Assembly: GCA_934432885.1 (NCBI GenBank)
Contig: CAKRYY010000004.1
Span: 32,215 to 96,214 of the forward strand
Direction of reading: 5' to 3'
DNA: 64,000 nt
Origin: an uncultured Lachnospiraceae bacterium
GTDB taxonomy: Bacteria; Bacillota; Clostridia; Lachnospirales; Lachnospiraceae
The notes under the pieces are model-generated. The model searched no databases and was not told where the DNA came from. It saw only the letters and a program-made list of their open reading frames with translations. This document shows, one piece after another, positions 1 through 8,097 of this stretch. Every line of letters starts with the position of its first letter. Position 1 is the stretch's first letter. The position numbers were made by a program, and so were the translations under genes.

Positions 1-417
1 GAGCAGGATGCAGACGGCATCTGGCGGGAAGAAATTCAGGAAGCGGTGTGCTCCGACCGGCTCCTTCGAGAGGGCTGTATGCAGGAAAGTGAGAGAAAAA
101 AGCCGATTATTATGGCGCGGATTACCAATCTTGTGGCAATGCTTTCCCTGCTGCGGCTTTCACAGGGCGAAAGGCGGGAGATACTTCTGACTGTGGCAGA
201 TTCATTACTGCCTCAAAATCAGGGTACATTTCTCTGGACGCTCGGATATACGGAAAGCAGCTTACAGAGGGTAGAAAAACCGCTGATAGAGACAGAGTGC
301 CAGCTCACCGTTACGATAGATGAGCTTTGTGAGATGATATTTGGCAGAAGGAAGCTGCCGGAGTCTCTGGAGGGTCTTTTGCCCTACAGCGATATTCTGA
401 TAAATGAAATCGTGTAG
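1..417 (+). CDS. GNAT-family acetyltransferase, C-terminal part (SCP2-like domain)
   Basis: The reading frame is open from the first base, so this is the 3' end of a longer gene cut by the window edge. The 138 visible residues resemble the C-terminal SCP2-like domain that follows the GNAT domains in Eis-type acetyltransferases: an IMARI segment, then a strand with VADSLLPQNQGTF, then QLTVTIDELCEMIFG near the end. The catalytic GNAT part lies outside the window, so the substrate cannot be judged. The gene ends one base before the convergent PHP gene. Family assignment is by pattern only. Confidence 0.6.
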   Translation, partial: EQDADGIWREEIQEAVCSDRLLREGCMQESERKKPIIMARITNLVAMLSLLRLSQGERREILLTVADSLLPQNQGTFLWTLGYTESSLQRVEKPLIETECQLTVTIDELCEMIFGRRKLPESLEGLLPYSDILINEIV

Positions 418-418
418 C

Positions 419-1270
419 TTATAGCGGGTGAAATACAGGCTTTATCCGCTCATAGGTACAAAACTGTGTATAGCCAATTTCCCGAAGGCATTTTCTGGCG
501 TCCTCCAAATGTGCGCCTAAGTGCTCTTTTTTATGACTGTCGCTTCCAAAGGTGAGTATCCGACCGCCAAGCTCTCGGTAGAGCTTTAGCAGGGCAAGAG
601 AGGGCGTAAGGTCGGGCAGTCCATAGCGGTAACAGGAGGTATTGACTTCAATGCCCTTTCCATCCGCAATTACAGTTCTTAAAATTTCTGTTATAAGGGG
701 TTTAAGCTTTTCAAAGGGATAGCAGCCAGCCCTGTCATATCGGCAGATCAAATCCAGATGTCCCAGTACGCTGTAATTATGATATTGCCTTACAAGGGCA
801 AGGATTTCTTCATAATAGCGTTCATTGTATTCCTGCTGCGTTTTATCTTTTTGAAATTCCTGCGTCCAGAATTCCCTGTTTTCAATCTGATGGACAGAGA
901 GAATAATAAAATCAAAGGGGTAACGTGCAAACAGCGCTTCATACTGAGGGATAGTCTGTGTCTGCATGCCGAATTCAAGCCCCGTCCGAAGCGTGATGAC
1001 ATTGCCATAGGCAGCCTGCATGCTCTGGATTTTGGCAATATATCTGTCATAGTCGACATTTGCGAGCGCTATCCATTCAGGCTCGCCCTTTCCCCCGCGG
1101 CGGTATTTCATTTCTTCGCGTGCATCCCAGTCCTTTTTTATGCCATAATCTACATGGTCTGTAAAGCATATTTCATCCAGCTTAAGCGCGATACTGTCCT
1201 TTACGACCTCTTCCAGTGGATATTCAGAATCGTCGCTGAATTCTGTGTGTATATGATAATCAGCCAGCAT
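419..1270 (-). CDS. HisJ-type PHP phosphatase (histidinol-phosphatase family)
   Basis: A 283-residue PHP-superfamily metallophosphatase. The metal ligands of the family are visible: H6 and H8 in DYHIHTEF, H39 in FTDH, E99 in GLEFG, H127 in SVHQ, H171 in LGHLD and D244/H246 in FGSDSHK. The length and the full set of ligands fit the HisJ branch, which removes phosphate from L-histidinol phosphate in histidine synthesis, but no his genes are nearby, so another phosphoester substrate is possible. The start has an AAGGAGG ribosome site and overlaps the end of the upstream MFS gene by 11 bases, so the two are probably cotranscribed. Confidence 0.8.
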   Translation of the reverse strand: MLADYHIHTEFSDDSEYPLEEVVKDSIALKLDEICFTDHVDYGIKKDWDAREEMKYRRGGKGEPEWIALANVDYDRYIAKIQSMQAAYGNVITLRTGLEFGMQTQTIPQYEALFARYPFDFIILSVHQIENREFWTQEFQKDKTQQEYNERYYEEILALVRQYHNYSVLGHLDLICRYDRAGCYPFEKLKPLITEILRTVIADGKGIEVNTSCYRYGLPDLTPSLALLKLYRELGGRILTFGSDSHKKEHLGAHLEDARKCLREIGYTQFCTYERIKPVFHPL

Positions 1271-2447
1271 GTGTATTCCTCCTTTTTGCGATAGACCCAG
1301 ACAGCAGCTCGTGCATGGTAGTCATTATAAGCAGGATTGTCAGCAGATAAAACGGGAGCAGTGAAACCGAGAGATGATTCGCGATGACGCCGAAAATTGG
1401 AGGCATCAGGCAGGTTCCAACATAAGCGCTTGCCATCTGAATTCCGATGATAGCCTGCGATTTGTCCGCTCCAAAATAGGCAGGTGTTGCGTGGATAATG
1501 CAGGGATAAATAGGAGCGCATCCAAGTCCGATGATGATAAGGCCAAGCAGCGATACGGTAACTGGTGCAGGGAAAAGCAGAATGAGAATTCCCAATAGGA
1601 GCAGTCCTTCACCGAGCCGTATCATCTGTGTGTCGTTTAATTTCATGGTAAGGAAGCCGCTGACGGCACGCCCTGCCGTGATACCGATAAAAAACATACC
1701 GGAAAATTTTGCTGCTGTTTCTGCGGGAACTTCTTTGTATAAGGTCAGGTAGCTGCCTGCCCACAGACCAGTGGTCTGTTCCAATGCACAGTAGCAAAAG
1801 AAGCAGATTAGAATGGGCTTAACGCCGGGCAGGCTACAGATTTCCCTTAAGGAAAGGCTTTTCGAAGCCGTTTCTCTGTTGGCAATATCAGCAGCAGAAG
1901 CTTGCTCCTTCCAGAGCGGCAGGCTGAAAAATAAAATGCCGGTTAAGAGAATCTGAAGCAGGGAGATGCAGCGATAGCCGTCATTCCAGATACCGCCGTT
2001 TGTCATTGCATAACCCATGATGTAAGGACCGATGGCTGCGCCTACGCCCCACATGCAGTGCAGCCAGCTCATGTGCCGGCTTTTATAATGAAGCGCTACA
2101 TAGTTGTTTAGGGCGGCATCAACACTGCCAGCGCCCAGACCATAGGGGACTGCCCAGAGACAGAGCATCCAGAAGGTATTGCTGATGGAAAAACCAAATA
2201 GGGCAAGCGCTGTTATTCCGACACTGAAAGCAGTCACTTTTCCGGTTCCGAGCCGTCTTGTCAGGGTATCGCTTAACAGGCTTGAGACGATAGTTCCTAC
2301 AGCAATAATCATCGAAATGATACCTGCATAGGAGACGGGGACCTGAAGGCTTTGATACATTGCAGGCCAGGCAGACCCAAGCAGGGCATCGGGAAGCCCG
2401 AGACTGATAAAGGATAAATATATAATAAGCAGCAGTATCTGAAACAT
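1260..2447 (-). CDS. MFS transporter, 12 predicted membrane segments
   Basis: A 395-residue, almost wholly hydrophobic protein with repeated membrane segments and the short charged cytoplasmic loop TLTRRLGTGK typical of major facilitator proteins (motif A position after segment 2). A central polar loop around residues 185-200 separates two six-helix halves. The early LPDALLGSAWPAMYQ stretch resembles sugar/fucose-type MFS permeases. Translation starts after an AGGAGG site. It is the first gene of a two-gene minus-strand unit with the PHP phosphatase and is divergent from an AraC regulator 147 bases away, a layout that suggests control by that regulator. Substrate unknown. Confidence 0.8.
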   Translation of the reverse strand: MFQILLLIIYLSFISLGLPDALLGSAWPAMYQSLQVPVSYAGIISMIIAVGTIVSSLLSDTLTRRLGTGKVTAFSVGITALALFGFSISNTFWMLCLWAVPYGLGAGSVDAALNNYVALHYKSRHMSWLHCMWGVGAAIGPYIMGYAMTNGGIWNDGYRCISLLQILLTGILFFSLPLWKEQASAADIANRETASKSLSLREICSLPGVKPILICFFCYCALEQTTGLWAGSYLTLYKEVPAETAAKFSGMFFIGITAGRAVSGFLTMKLNDTQMIRLGEGLLLLGILILLFPAPVTVSLLGLIIIGLGCAPIYPCIIHATPAYFGADKSQAIIGIQMASAYVGTCLMPPIFGVIANHLSVSLLPFYLLTILLIMTTMHELLSGSIAKRRNTHAG

Positions 2448-2536
2448 TTTTGTAAATCCTCCTGTTGTGTATGATATGTAAGGGAAGGTTACATGTCAAA
2501 TTTGATTCGCAATTACAGTATATCGTCATGAAATGG

Positions 2537-2565
2537 TTGCATCAATTTAAAAAACGACTTATAAT
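2537..2565 (+). promoter_or_regulatory. sigma-A-type promoter of the AraC regulator
   Basis: TTGCAT, a 17-base spacer and a perfect TATAAT, ending about 30 bases before the AraC start codon. It lies in the divergent gap shared with the MFS gene. Confidence 0.7.
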
Positions 2566-2594
2566 GTAACAAAAACGACCAAACGGAGAGAAAA

Positions 2595-3485
2595 ATGAGT
2601 CTGCAAGAATGTGGGTTAAACAGGAACAGCGAAGGAAGGGAGCTACAGCCGCATGGAACGGCGGCATTTCCCTGTGCTGCTTATGAAGCTGCATATACAG
2701 ACAAGGCAACTGACATGGTTCCCTGGCACTGGCATGAGGAAATAGAAATCATTTATTTAAAAAGTGGAGATGCAAAGCTGCAGATACCGGGAAGAGAATA
2801 TTTCCTGCGTAAGGGAGAGCTGGCAGTGGTTAATGGGGGCTTGCCACACAGCGTGTGGGGACAGCCATACTGTGAACTGCAGTCCCTTGTATTTTCCATA
2901 TTTTTAATAGCAGGAAGCAGCACGACGGCATTTTATCAGAAATATTTGCAGCCGCTTTTGGCGTGCCCGGAATTTACAGTCCTAAAAAACGGAGAGCAGG
3001 AAGCAGTAAATTCATTTCAGGAGGCATTTGAGGCAATCCGGAGAGAGACCTTTGCCTATGAATTTACCACACGGGAGCAGCTTTCCAAGCTTTTGCTTTT
3101 TTGCTTTGAGGCATTGAAGGGACAGCTTTCTGTTCAGGGAAATGGGAAAAGTGCGGATATGCTGCGCATTGAGCAGATGCTGCAATATATTCAGATTCAT
3201 TATGCAGAGGCGGTCAGCCTGAAGGAGATTGCAGGAGCGGCAGATATAGGAGAGCGGGAGTGCCTCCGCTGCTTTAAACGTATGATAGGCGAAGCACCGA
3301 TACAGTATCTTTTGAAATACAGGCTGATGCAGAGCGCAGGAATGTTGCTGGAGGCGCCCTCTGCCAGCATTGCGCAGATAGCGGATGCCTGTGGCTTTGA
3401 TTATCCCGGGTACTATTCCAGACAGTTTCGGAGATTTTATCAGTGTACGCCGAGGGAATATAGGGAGAAAGGGAAAAAAGATTGA
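2595..3485 (+). CDS. AraC-family transcriptional regulator with cupin sensor domain
   Basis: 296 residues. The N-terminal half is a cupin-like ligand domain (MVPWHWHEEIEI near residue 40, then ELAVVNGGLPHSVW). The last 100 residues carry the two helix-turn-helix motifs of AraC proteins: VSLKEIAGAADIGERECLRCFKR region and IAQIADACGFDYPGYYSRQF region, ending in the usual P-REYR signature. Start codon follows GGAGAG with good spacing. It is divergent from the MFS/PHP pair and is the most likely regulator of that pair. A second AraC protein of the same architecture lies at 37.1 kb. Confidence 0.88.
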   Translation: MSLQECGLNRNSEGRELQPHGTAAFPCAAYEAAYTDKATDMVPWHWHEEIEIIYLKSGDAKLQIPGREYFLRKGELAVVNGGLPHSVWGQPYCELQSLVFSIFLIAGSSTTAFYQKYLQPLLACPEFTVLKNGEQEAVNSFQEAFEAIRRETFAYEFTTREQLSKLLLFCFEALKGQLSVQGNGKSADMLRIEQMLQYIQIHYAEAVSLKEIAGAADIGERECLRCFKRMIGEAPIQYLLKYRLMQSAGMLLEAPSASIAQIADACGFDYPGYYSRQFRRFYQCTPREYREKGKKD

Positions 3486-3510
3486 CATTTTCCGCTTTTT
3501 TGCATATCCT
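3482..3510 (+). promoter_or_regulatory. promoter of the cysE-cysS T-box transcript
   Basis: A perfect TTGACA, 17-base spacer, then TATCCT. The -35 hexamer overlaps the stop codon of the AraC gene, so the cysteine operon starts immediately after it. Confidence 0.6.
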
Positions 3511-3514
3511 GTAG

Positions 3515-3837
3515 TAAATGGAGTTTTGGTTGAAAAACCAGTTTGCAAAAGGCTGAGAGCGAAGAGAGTACCCTTTGAAAGTCAGACAGAGAATGACCGT
3601 CTGTGGCTGGGAGCGGTCTGTGAGGGAAAAAGGGGAAAGTGCCTTCGGGAGCTGACCGGGCGAATGGTTTCCTGTAAAATGCAAGGGAGAAGTAGTCCGG
3701 TACGTAGGATGCACGTTACGCAGATTGAGTGGGAAATCGGATATGCCTGTTTTATATGGCTGCGCCGGTTTTCAAAAAGAGTGGGACCACGGATTGAAAG
3801 ATTCGCCTCTTGTCTGGTTGACAGGAGGCGTTTTTTT
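3515..3837 (+). promoter_or_regulatory. T-box riboswitch, cysteine-specific leader of cysE-cysS
   Basis: The 320-base untranslated leader has T-box features: a purine-rich AGAGAG segment near 3560, a specifier-like loop with TGC (a Cys codon) at 3640-3642 followed by CTTCGGGAGC, a T-box core AGAGTGGGACCACGG at 3778-3792, and an intrinsic terminator directly before the start codon. T-boxes bind a specific uncharged tRNA and open the terminator when the amino acid is scarce. The downstream genes make cysteine (cysE) and charge tRNA-Cys (cysS), matching the specifier. Stem I pairing was judged by eye. Confidence 0.8.
3804..3837 (+). terminator. T-box regulated intrinsic terminator
   Basis: An 11-base-pair stem (CGCCTCTTGTC with GACAGGAGGCG, one G-U pair) and seven T residues that run straight into the ATG of cysE. 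The 3' arm contains the GGAGG that serves as the cysE ribosome site. Confidence 0.85.
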
Positions 3838-4530
3838 ATGCACTTTATCAAATTGATTCGGGAGGAAATCCGCATTATCAGAGAGCGGGACCCGGCAATC
3901 CATTCTTCAATGGAGGTGTTCCTGTATCCGAGCTTTAAGGTCATGCTGCATTACAGGATTGCCCATAAGCTGTATGAAAAGGGACATTATTTCTGGGCAA
4001 GATGGGTCTCCCAGCGCGGTGTGCGAAAGACCGGTATTGAGATTCATCCGGGTGCGCAGATAGGAGAGGGACTTTTTATTGATCATGGAAATGGCGTTAT
4101 CATCGGAGAGACGACGATAATCGGCAATAATGTAACGCTCTATCAGGGCGTGACGCTTGGCGGTACCGGCAAGGAGCACGGAAAGCGCCATCCCACGATA
4201 GAGGATAATGTCATGATAAGCGCGGGCGCTAAGGTGCTGGGCTCCTTTACGATTGGTGCAAATTCCAAGATAGGAGCAGGCAGCGTGGTATTGGAGGCTG
4301 TGCCGCCAAATTCTACTGTAGTAGGCGTGCCGGGCAGGGTGGTAAAAAGGAATAATACAGCGCTTCCTCGGGAAGAAATGAATCAGACAGATTTGCCTGA
4401 CCCGGTTAAAGAGGATATTCAGAATTTGCAGGAGTCCAATACAGCGCTGACCAATCATCTGCTGGAGCTTGAAGAAAAGGTAAAAGAATTGCAGAGACAC
4501 GAAAAGGAGAGAACTCATGAAAATTTATAA
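3838..4530 (+). CDS. cysE: serine O-acetyltransferase
   Basis: Transfers acetyl from acetyl-CoA to serine, the first step of cysteine synthesis. The 230-residue protein has the CysE N-terminal helical region (RERDPAIHSSMEV) and then the left-handed beta-helix of hexapeptide repeats, with IDHGNGVIIGET and HGKRHPTIEDNV, the usual active-site and CoA regions. The C-terminal 45 residues are a charged helix. The ATG at 3838 is chosen because it begins the conserved N-terminus; the frame is open further upstream but that part is the T-box leader. It overlaps cysS by 14 bases. Confidence 0.93.
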   Translation: MHFIKLIREEIRIIRERDPAIHSSMEVFLYPSFKVMLHYRIAHKLYEKGHYFWARWVSQRGVRKTGIEIHPGAQIGEGLFIDHGNGVIIGETTIIGNNVTLYQGVTLGGTGKEHGKRHPTIEDNVMISAGAKVLGSFTIGANSKIGAGSVVLEAVPPNSTVVGVPGRVVKRNNTALPREEMNQTDLPDPVKEDIQNLQESNTALTNHLLELEEKVKELQRHEKERTHENL

Positions 4531-5926
4531 TACGTTGTCTGGAAGAAAAGAGGAGTTTGTACCGATTGAGCCGGGAAAGGTGCGCATGTATGTGTGCGGA
4601 CCTACCGTATACAATCTGATTCATATTGGCAATGCACGTCCGATGATTGTATTTGATACGGCGCGCCGTTATATGGAATATAAGGGCTATGAGGTCAACT
4701 ACGTTTCCAACTTTACGGATGTGGATGATAAGATTATTAAAAAGGCAAATGAAGAAGGCGTGGATGCGTCTGTTATTTCCACCCGTTACATTGAAGAGTG
4801 CAAGAAGGACATGGCGGCGATGAATGTGCGTCCGGCAACAACGCATCCGCTTGCAACGCAGGAAATTCCGGGCATGCTGGAAATGATACAGACCCTGATT
4901 GATAAGGGACATGCTTATGTGGCAGCGGATGGAACGGTATATTACCGCACGCGCAGCTTTGCAGAGTATGGAAAGCTTTCTCATAAGAATCTGGATGATT
5001 TGCAGGGCGGCAACCGCGCGTTGCTTGTTTCCGGAGAGGATCAGAAGGAAGACCCGCTTGATTTTGTGCTCTGGAAGCCGAAAAAAGAAGGAGAGCCTTA
5101 TTGGGACTGTGCATGGTGCAAGGGACGTCCCGGCTGGCATATTGAATGTTCTGTTATGAGCAAGAAATACCTCGGAGATGAGATCGACATTCACGCAGGC
5201 GGAGAAGATTTGATTTTCCCGCATCATGAGAATGAGATTGCACAGTCTGAGGCGGCAAATGGAAAGACCTTTGCAAGATATTGGATGCACAATGCGTTTT
5301 TGAATATTGATAATCATAAGATGTCAAAATCACTTGGTAATTTCTTTACGGTAAGAGAGATTGCGGATAAATATGATTTGCAGGTGCTCAGATTTTTCAT
5401 GCTTTCAGCGCATTACAGAAGCCCGCTTAATTTCAGCGCAGAACTTATGGAAGCGGCGAAAAACGGACTGGATCGTATTGTAACCTGTGCTGCAAATTTA
5501 AAATTCCGGCTGGAAAATGCAAAAACAGAGGCGCTTACGGCGGATGAAGCAGATGCGCTGGATGGGGCAGATGCCTTCCGTGTAAAATTTGAGGAAGCGA
5601 TGGATGACGACATCAATACGGCAGATGCAATTTCCGCAATTTTTGAGCTGGTGAAATTCATCAATACCAGGGTGACGGAAGAAAACTCCAAAGCATTTTT
5701 AGAAAAGCTAAAGAAAGAGCTTCTTACCTTAACGGATGTCCTCGGATTGATTGTAGAGAAAAAAGAAGAGGTGCTTGATGAAGAGGTCGAGGCGCTGATT
5801 GCAGAGAGAGGAGCGGCGAGAAAGGCAAAGGATTTTGCAAGGGCGGATGCAATCCGGCAGCAGCTTCTTGATATGGGTATCGTTTTGGAGGATACCAGAG
5901 AAGGTGTAAAATGGAAACGGGCATAA
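4517..5926 (+). CDS. cysS: cysteinyl-tRNA synthetase
   Basis: Class I aminoacyl-tRNA synthetase that charges tRNA-Cys in the cytoplasm. The 469 residues include the zinc-ligand CGPTVYN (C27), the HIGN form of the HIGH motif at residue 36, GWHIECS and HHENEIAQ, and the KMSKSLGN loop. The C-terminal DALR-like helical region ends in GVKWKR, typical for CysS. Translationally coupled to cysE and controlled by the same Cys T-box. It overlaps mrnC by 16 bases. Confidence 0.96.
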   Translation: MKIYNTLSGRKEEFVPIEPGKVRMYVCGPTVYNLIHIGNARPMIVFDTARRYMEYKGYEVNYVSNFTDVDDKIIKKANEEGVDASVISTRYIEECKKDMAAMNVRPATTHPLATQEIPGMLEMIQTLIDKGHAYVAADGTVYYRTRSFAEYGKLSHKNLDDLQGGNRALLVSGEDQKEDPLDFVLWKPKKEGEPYWDCAWCKGRPGWHIECSVMSKKYLGDEIDIHAGGEDLIFPHHENEIAQSEAANGKTFARYWMHNAFLNIDNHKMSKSLGNFFTVREIADKYDLQVLRFFMLSAHYRSPLNFSAELMEAAKNGLDRIVTCAANLKFRLENAKTEALTADEADALDGADAFRVKFEEAMDDDINTADAISAIFELVKFINTRVTEENSKAFLEKLKKELLTLTDVLGLIVEKKEEVLDEEVEALIAERGAARKAKDFARADAIRQQLLDMGIVLEDTREGVKWKRA

Positions 5927-6351
5927 CCTTGCTTACGGCAATTAAAGAACGTTTTGCATGCGGAGAAAAGGACATCAGAGCCTATTCTCCGCTTGCTCTT
6001 GCTTATATCGGAGATGCGGTTTACGATTTGATTATCCGTACTGTAGTTGTAGAGCGGGGCAATAAGGCAGCAAACCGTCTGCACCATGACGCTGTCCGTT
6101 ATGTAAATGCGGGCGCACAGGCAAGTGTTGCCGAGTGTCTTTTAGAGATGCTTACAGAAGAAGAACTTGCGGTTTATAAGCGTGGCAGAAATGCAAAGTC
6201 CCATACGGCGGCGAAGAATGCCTCGATTGAGGACTACAGAAAGGCGACCGGTCTGGAAGCGCTGTTTGGATATTTGTATCTGGCAGATAAGATGGACCGG
6301 ATTCTTGAATTGGTAATAACAGGACTGGAAAAGGCAGGATTTACAATATGA
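5911..6351 (+). CDS. mrnC: Mini-ribonuclease III
   Basis: 146 residues, the size of Mini-III, which is an RNase III catalytic domain without a double-strand RNA-binding domain and which matures 23S rRNA in Firmicutes. The diagnostic stretch LALAYIGDAVYDLIIR holds the metal-binding acidic residues, and AKSHTAAKNAS and ALFGYLYL follow in the expected order. The start overlaps the cysS 3' end after a GAGAAGG site, and the stop overlaps rlmB. The neighbourhood cysS-mrnC-rlmB is conserved in Firmicutes. Confidence 0.92.
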   Translation: METGITLLTAIKERFACGEKDIRAYSPLALAYIGDAVYDLIIRTVVVERGNKAANRLHHDAVRYVNAGAQASVAECLLEMLTEEELAVYKRGRNAKSHTAAKNASIEDYRKATGLEALFGYLYLADKMDRILELVITGLEKAGFTI

Positions 6352-7109
6352 AGGAAGTACAGCAGAATCATTATGAAGAATATACGATAGAAGGAAGAAA
6401 TGCAGTAATTGAAGCCTATCGTGCAGGCAGGACAATAGATAGACTCTATGTGCTGGATGGCTGTCAGGATGGTCCTGTCATGACGATTAAGCGGGAGGCA
6501 AGGAAACAGGATACTCCCATCAAATATGTAACAAAGGAACGGCTTGACCAGCTTTCCAAAACGGGAAAGCACCAGGGGGTAATTGCCTGTGCAGCGGCTT
6601 ACCGCTATGCAGAGGTAGAGGATATCCTGCGGGCGGCAAGAGATAAGGGCGAGGATCCTTTTGTGTTTTTGCTGGATGGCATTGAGGACCCGCACAATCT
6701 TGGCGCTATTATCCGAAGTGCAAATCTTGCAGGCGCTCATGGCGTTATTATTCCCAAAAACAGGGCGGTTGGACTGACAGCGACCGTTGCCAGAACCTCT
6801 GCGGGCGCGCTCAATTATACGCCTGTTGCACGGGTTACAAATCTGGCAAAGACGATAGAGGACCTTAAAAAAGAAGGGCTTTGGTTTGTCTGTGCAGATA
6901 TGGATGGCACTTTAATGTATGAGCTTAATCTGAAGGGACCTATTGGACTTGTGATTGGCAATGAGGGAGAGGGCGTTAGCAGGCTGGTAAGGGAGAAGTG
7001 CGATTTGACTGCAAGAATTCCGATGCAGGGAGATATTGATTCTCTGAATGCTTCTGTAGCGGCAGGCGTACTGGCCTATGAAATTGTGCGGCAGCGGATG
7101 GCAAAATAA
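6348..7109 (+). CDS. rlmB: 23S rRNA (guanosine-2'-O-)-methyltransferase, TrmH/SpoU family
   Basis: 253 residues. An N-terminal substrate-binding domain (EGRNAVIEAYRAGRTIDRLYV) is followed by the SPOUT knot domain with the three family motifs: DPHNLGAIIRSANLAG, GLVIGNEGEGVSR and IPMQGDIDSLNASVAAGV. Known members methylate the ribose of G2251 in 23S rRNA. It overlaps mrnC at the start and touches sigH at the end, within the cysteine operon. Confidence 0.92.
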   Translation: MKEVQQNHYEEYTIEGRNAVIEAYRAGRTIDRLYVLDGCQDGPVMTIKREARKQDTPIKYVTKERLDQLSKTGKHQGVIACAAAYRYAEVEDILRAARDKGEDPFVFLLDGIEDPHNLGAIIRSANLAGAHGVIIPKNRAVGLTATVARTSAGALNYTPVARVTNLAKTIEDLKKEGLWFVCADMDGTLMYELNLKGPIGLVIGNEGEGVSRLVREKCDLTARIPMQGDIDSLNASVAAGVLAYEIVRQRMAK

Positions 7110-7759
7110 TGCCAGAAATAAAACAAAGGCGGGAGGATATGGCGGTAGATTATACGGACATCAGTGATGAAGAGCTGATTGTAAGGCTGCGTGATGGAGA
7201 AGAAAATATCACAGACTTTCTGATGGACAAATATAAAAATCTGGTGCGCAGCAAGGCAAAATCCATGTATATTCTTGGAGCGGACAGAGAAGATTTGATT
7301 CAGGAAGGAATGATTGGGCTGTTCAAGGCACTGCGCGATTATGACAGCGGCAGGGATGCAAGCTTTCTGACCTTTGCGGATTTGTGTGTTTCCAGACAGA
7401 TGTATACGGCGGTACAGGCATCGCGCCGGAAGAAGCATACACCGCTGAATTCCTATGTTTCGCTTTATAGTGGTGTGGCTATGGGCGGAGATAACGGTGA
7501 GGAGACGGAGCTTGTCAATGTACTGTCCTCCCTTTCTGAAAAAAGCCCGGAGGAAGCGTGGATTGATAAGGAAAATATGACGCTTTTGGAAAAAACGATA
7601 GATAAGGAACTGAGCAGCTTTGAAAAGCAGGTGTTAGATCTTTATGTGACGGGCATGGGCTATGTGCAGATTGCCAGAGTGTTAGGACGGGATGAAAAAT
7701 CTACTGATAATGCGTTGCAGCGTCTGAAAGGAAAACTGCGCCGTGTAATTGCCAGATAG
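7109..7759 (+). CDS. sigH: RNA polymerase sigma factor SigH (sigma-30 type)
   Basis: 216 residues of a sigma-70-family factor: region 2 has MDKYKNLVRSKAKSMYILGADREDLIQEG and FADLCVSRQM; region 4 near the C-terminus has FEKQVLDLYVTGMGYVQIARVLG. This matches the SigH of Bacillota that acts in transition-phase and early sporulation transcription. The first ATG touches the rlmB stop; a second ATG at 7139 lies after GGGAGGA but with a spacing that is too short, so the true start is uncertain by ten codons. The NYN-domain gene often found between rlmB and sigH is absent here. Confidence 0.88.
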   Translation: MPEIKQRREDMAVDYTDISDEELIVRLRDGEENITDFLMDKYKNLVRSKAKSMYILGADREDLIQEGMIGLFKALRDYDSGRDASFLTFADLCVSRQMYTAVQASRRKKHTPLNSYVSLYSGVAMGGDNGEETELVNVLSSLSEKSPEEAWIDKENMTLLEKTIDKELSSFEKQVLDLYVTGMGYVQIARVLGRDEKSTDNALQRLKGKLRRVIAR

Positions 7760-7827
7760 CTGCTGCATGGAAAAGGCTTTGGCTGTGAGAGAACAGGTCT
7801 GGTTCTTGATAATTTATAAATTTGTAG

Positions 7828-7859
7828 TTGACAAAATTCCTGAAATTAGGTAATATACT
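7828..7859 (+). promoter_or_regulatory. promoter of the tRNA-Thr gene
   Basis: TTGACA at 7828 and TAATAT at 7851 with a 17-base spacer; an overlapping TATACT lies three bases further on. The start site would fall a few bases before the tRNA. Confidence 0.7.
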
Positions 7860-7867
7860 TAAGGTAT

Positions 7868-7941
7868 TGCTGGCATGGCTCAGTCGGTAGAGCGTCGCAT
7901 TGGTAGTGCGGAGGTCACGGGTCCGATTCCCGTTGCCAGCT
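7868..7941 (+). tRNA. tRNA-Thr (anticodon GGT)
   Basis: Acceptor stem GCTGGCA pairs with TGCCAGC; the D arm is GCTC/GAGC; the anticodon stem is TCGCA/TGCGG with loop TTGGTAG, giving anticodon GGT at 7901-7903 (Thr, ACC codons). The CCA end is not encoded. The T arm is unusual: ACGGG pairs with CCCGT around an eight-base loop GTCCGATT, one G more than a standard seven-base T loop, so either the loop is enlarged or one G in the GGGG run is an insertion or read error. A promoter and terminator flank it as a single-gene unit. Confidence 0.85.
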
Positions 7942-7946
7942 GCTTA

Positions 7947-7979
7947 TAAGAGTGCAGAGTTTTCTGCACTCTTATTTTT
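7947..7979 (+). terminator. terminator of tRNA-Thr
   Basis: A perfect 12-base-pair stem TAAGAGTGCAGA / TCTGCACTCTTA with a four-base loop, then TTTTT. Confidence 0.9.
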
Positions 7980-8097
7980 AATTTCATAGGAAATTTTTCC
8001 CCTCATTGACAGTGGTTTTTCTTGAAATTATAATAGCGGATATATATTAAACAATATTTATCGTTCGATACAATCATAAATGAAAGGAACTTATAGT

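Noticed and set aside
3385..3837. Possible N-terminal extension of cysE upstream of 3838
   Set aside because: The frame is open by chance through the T-box leader; conserved CysE sequence and a ribosome site begin at 3838.
5413..6087. Long open frame (224 codons) antisense to cysS and mrnC
   Set aside because: Low-complexity Ser/Ala-rich product that mirrors the Glu/Ala/Asp codons of cysS; no ribosome site and no recognisable domain.
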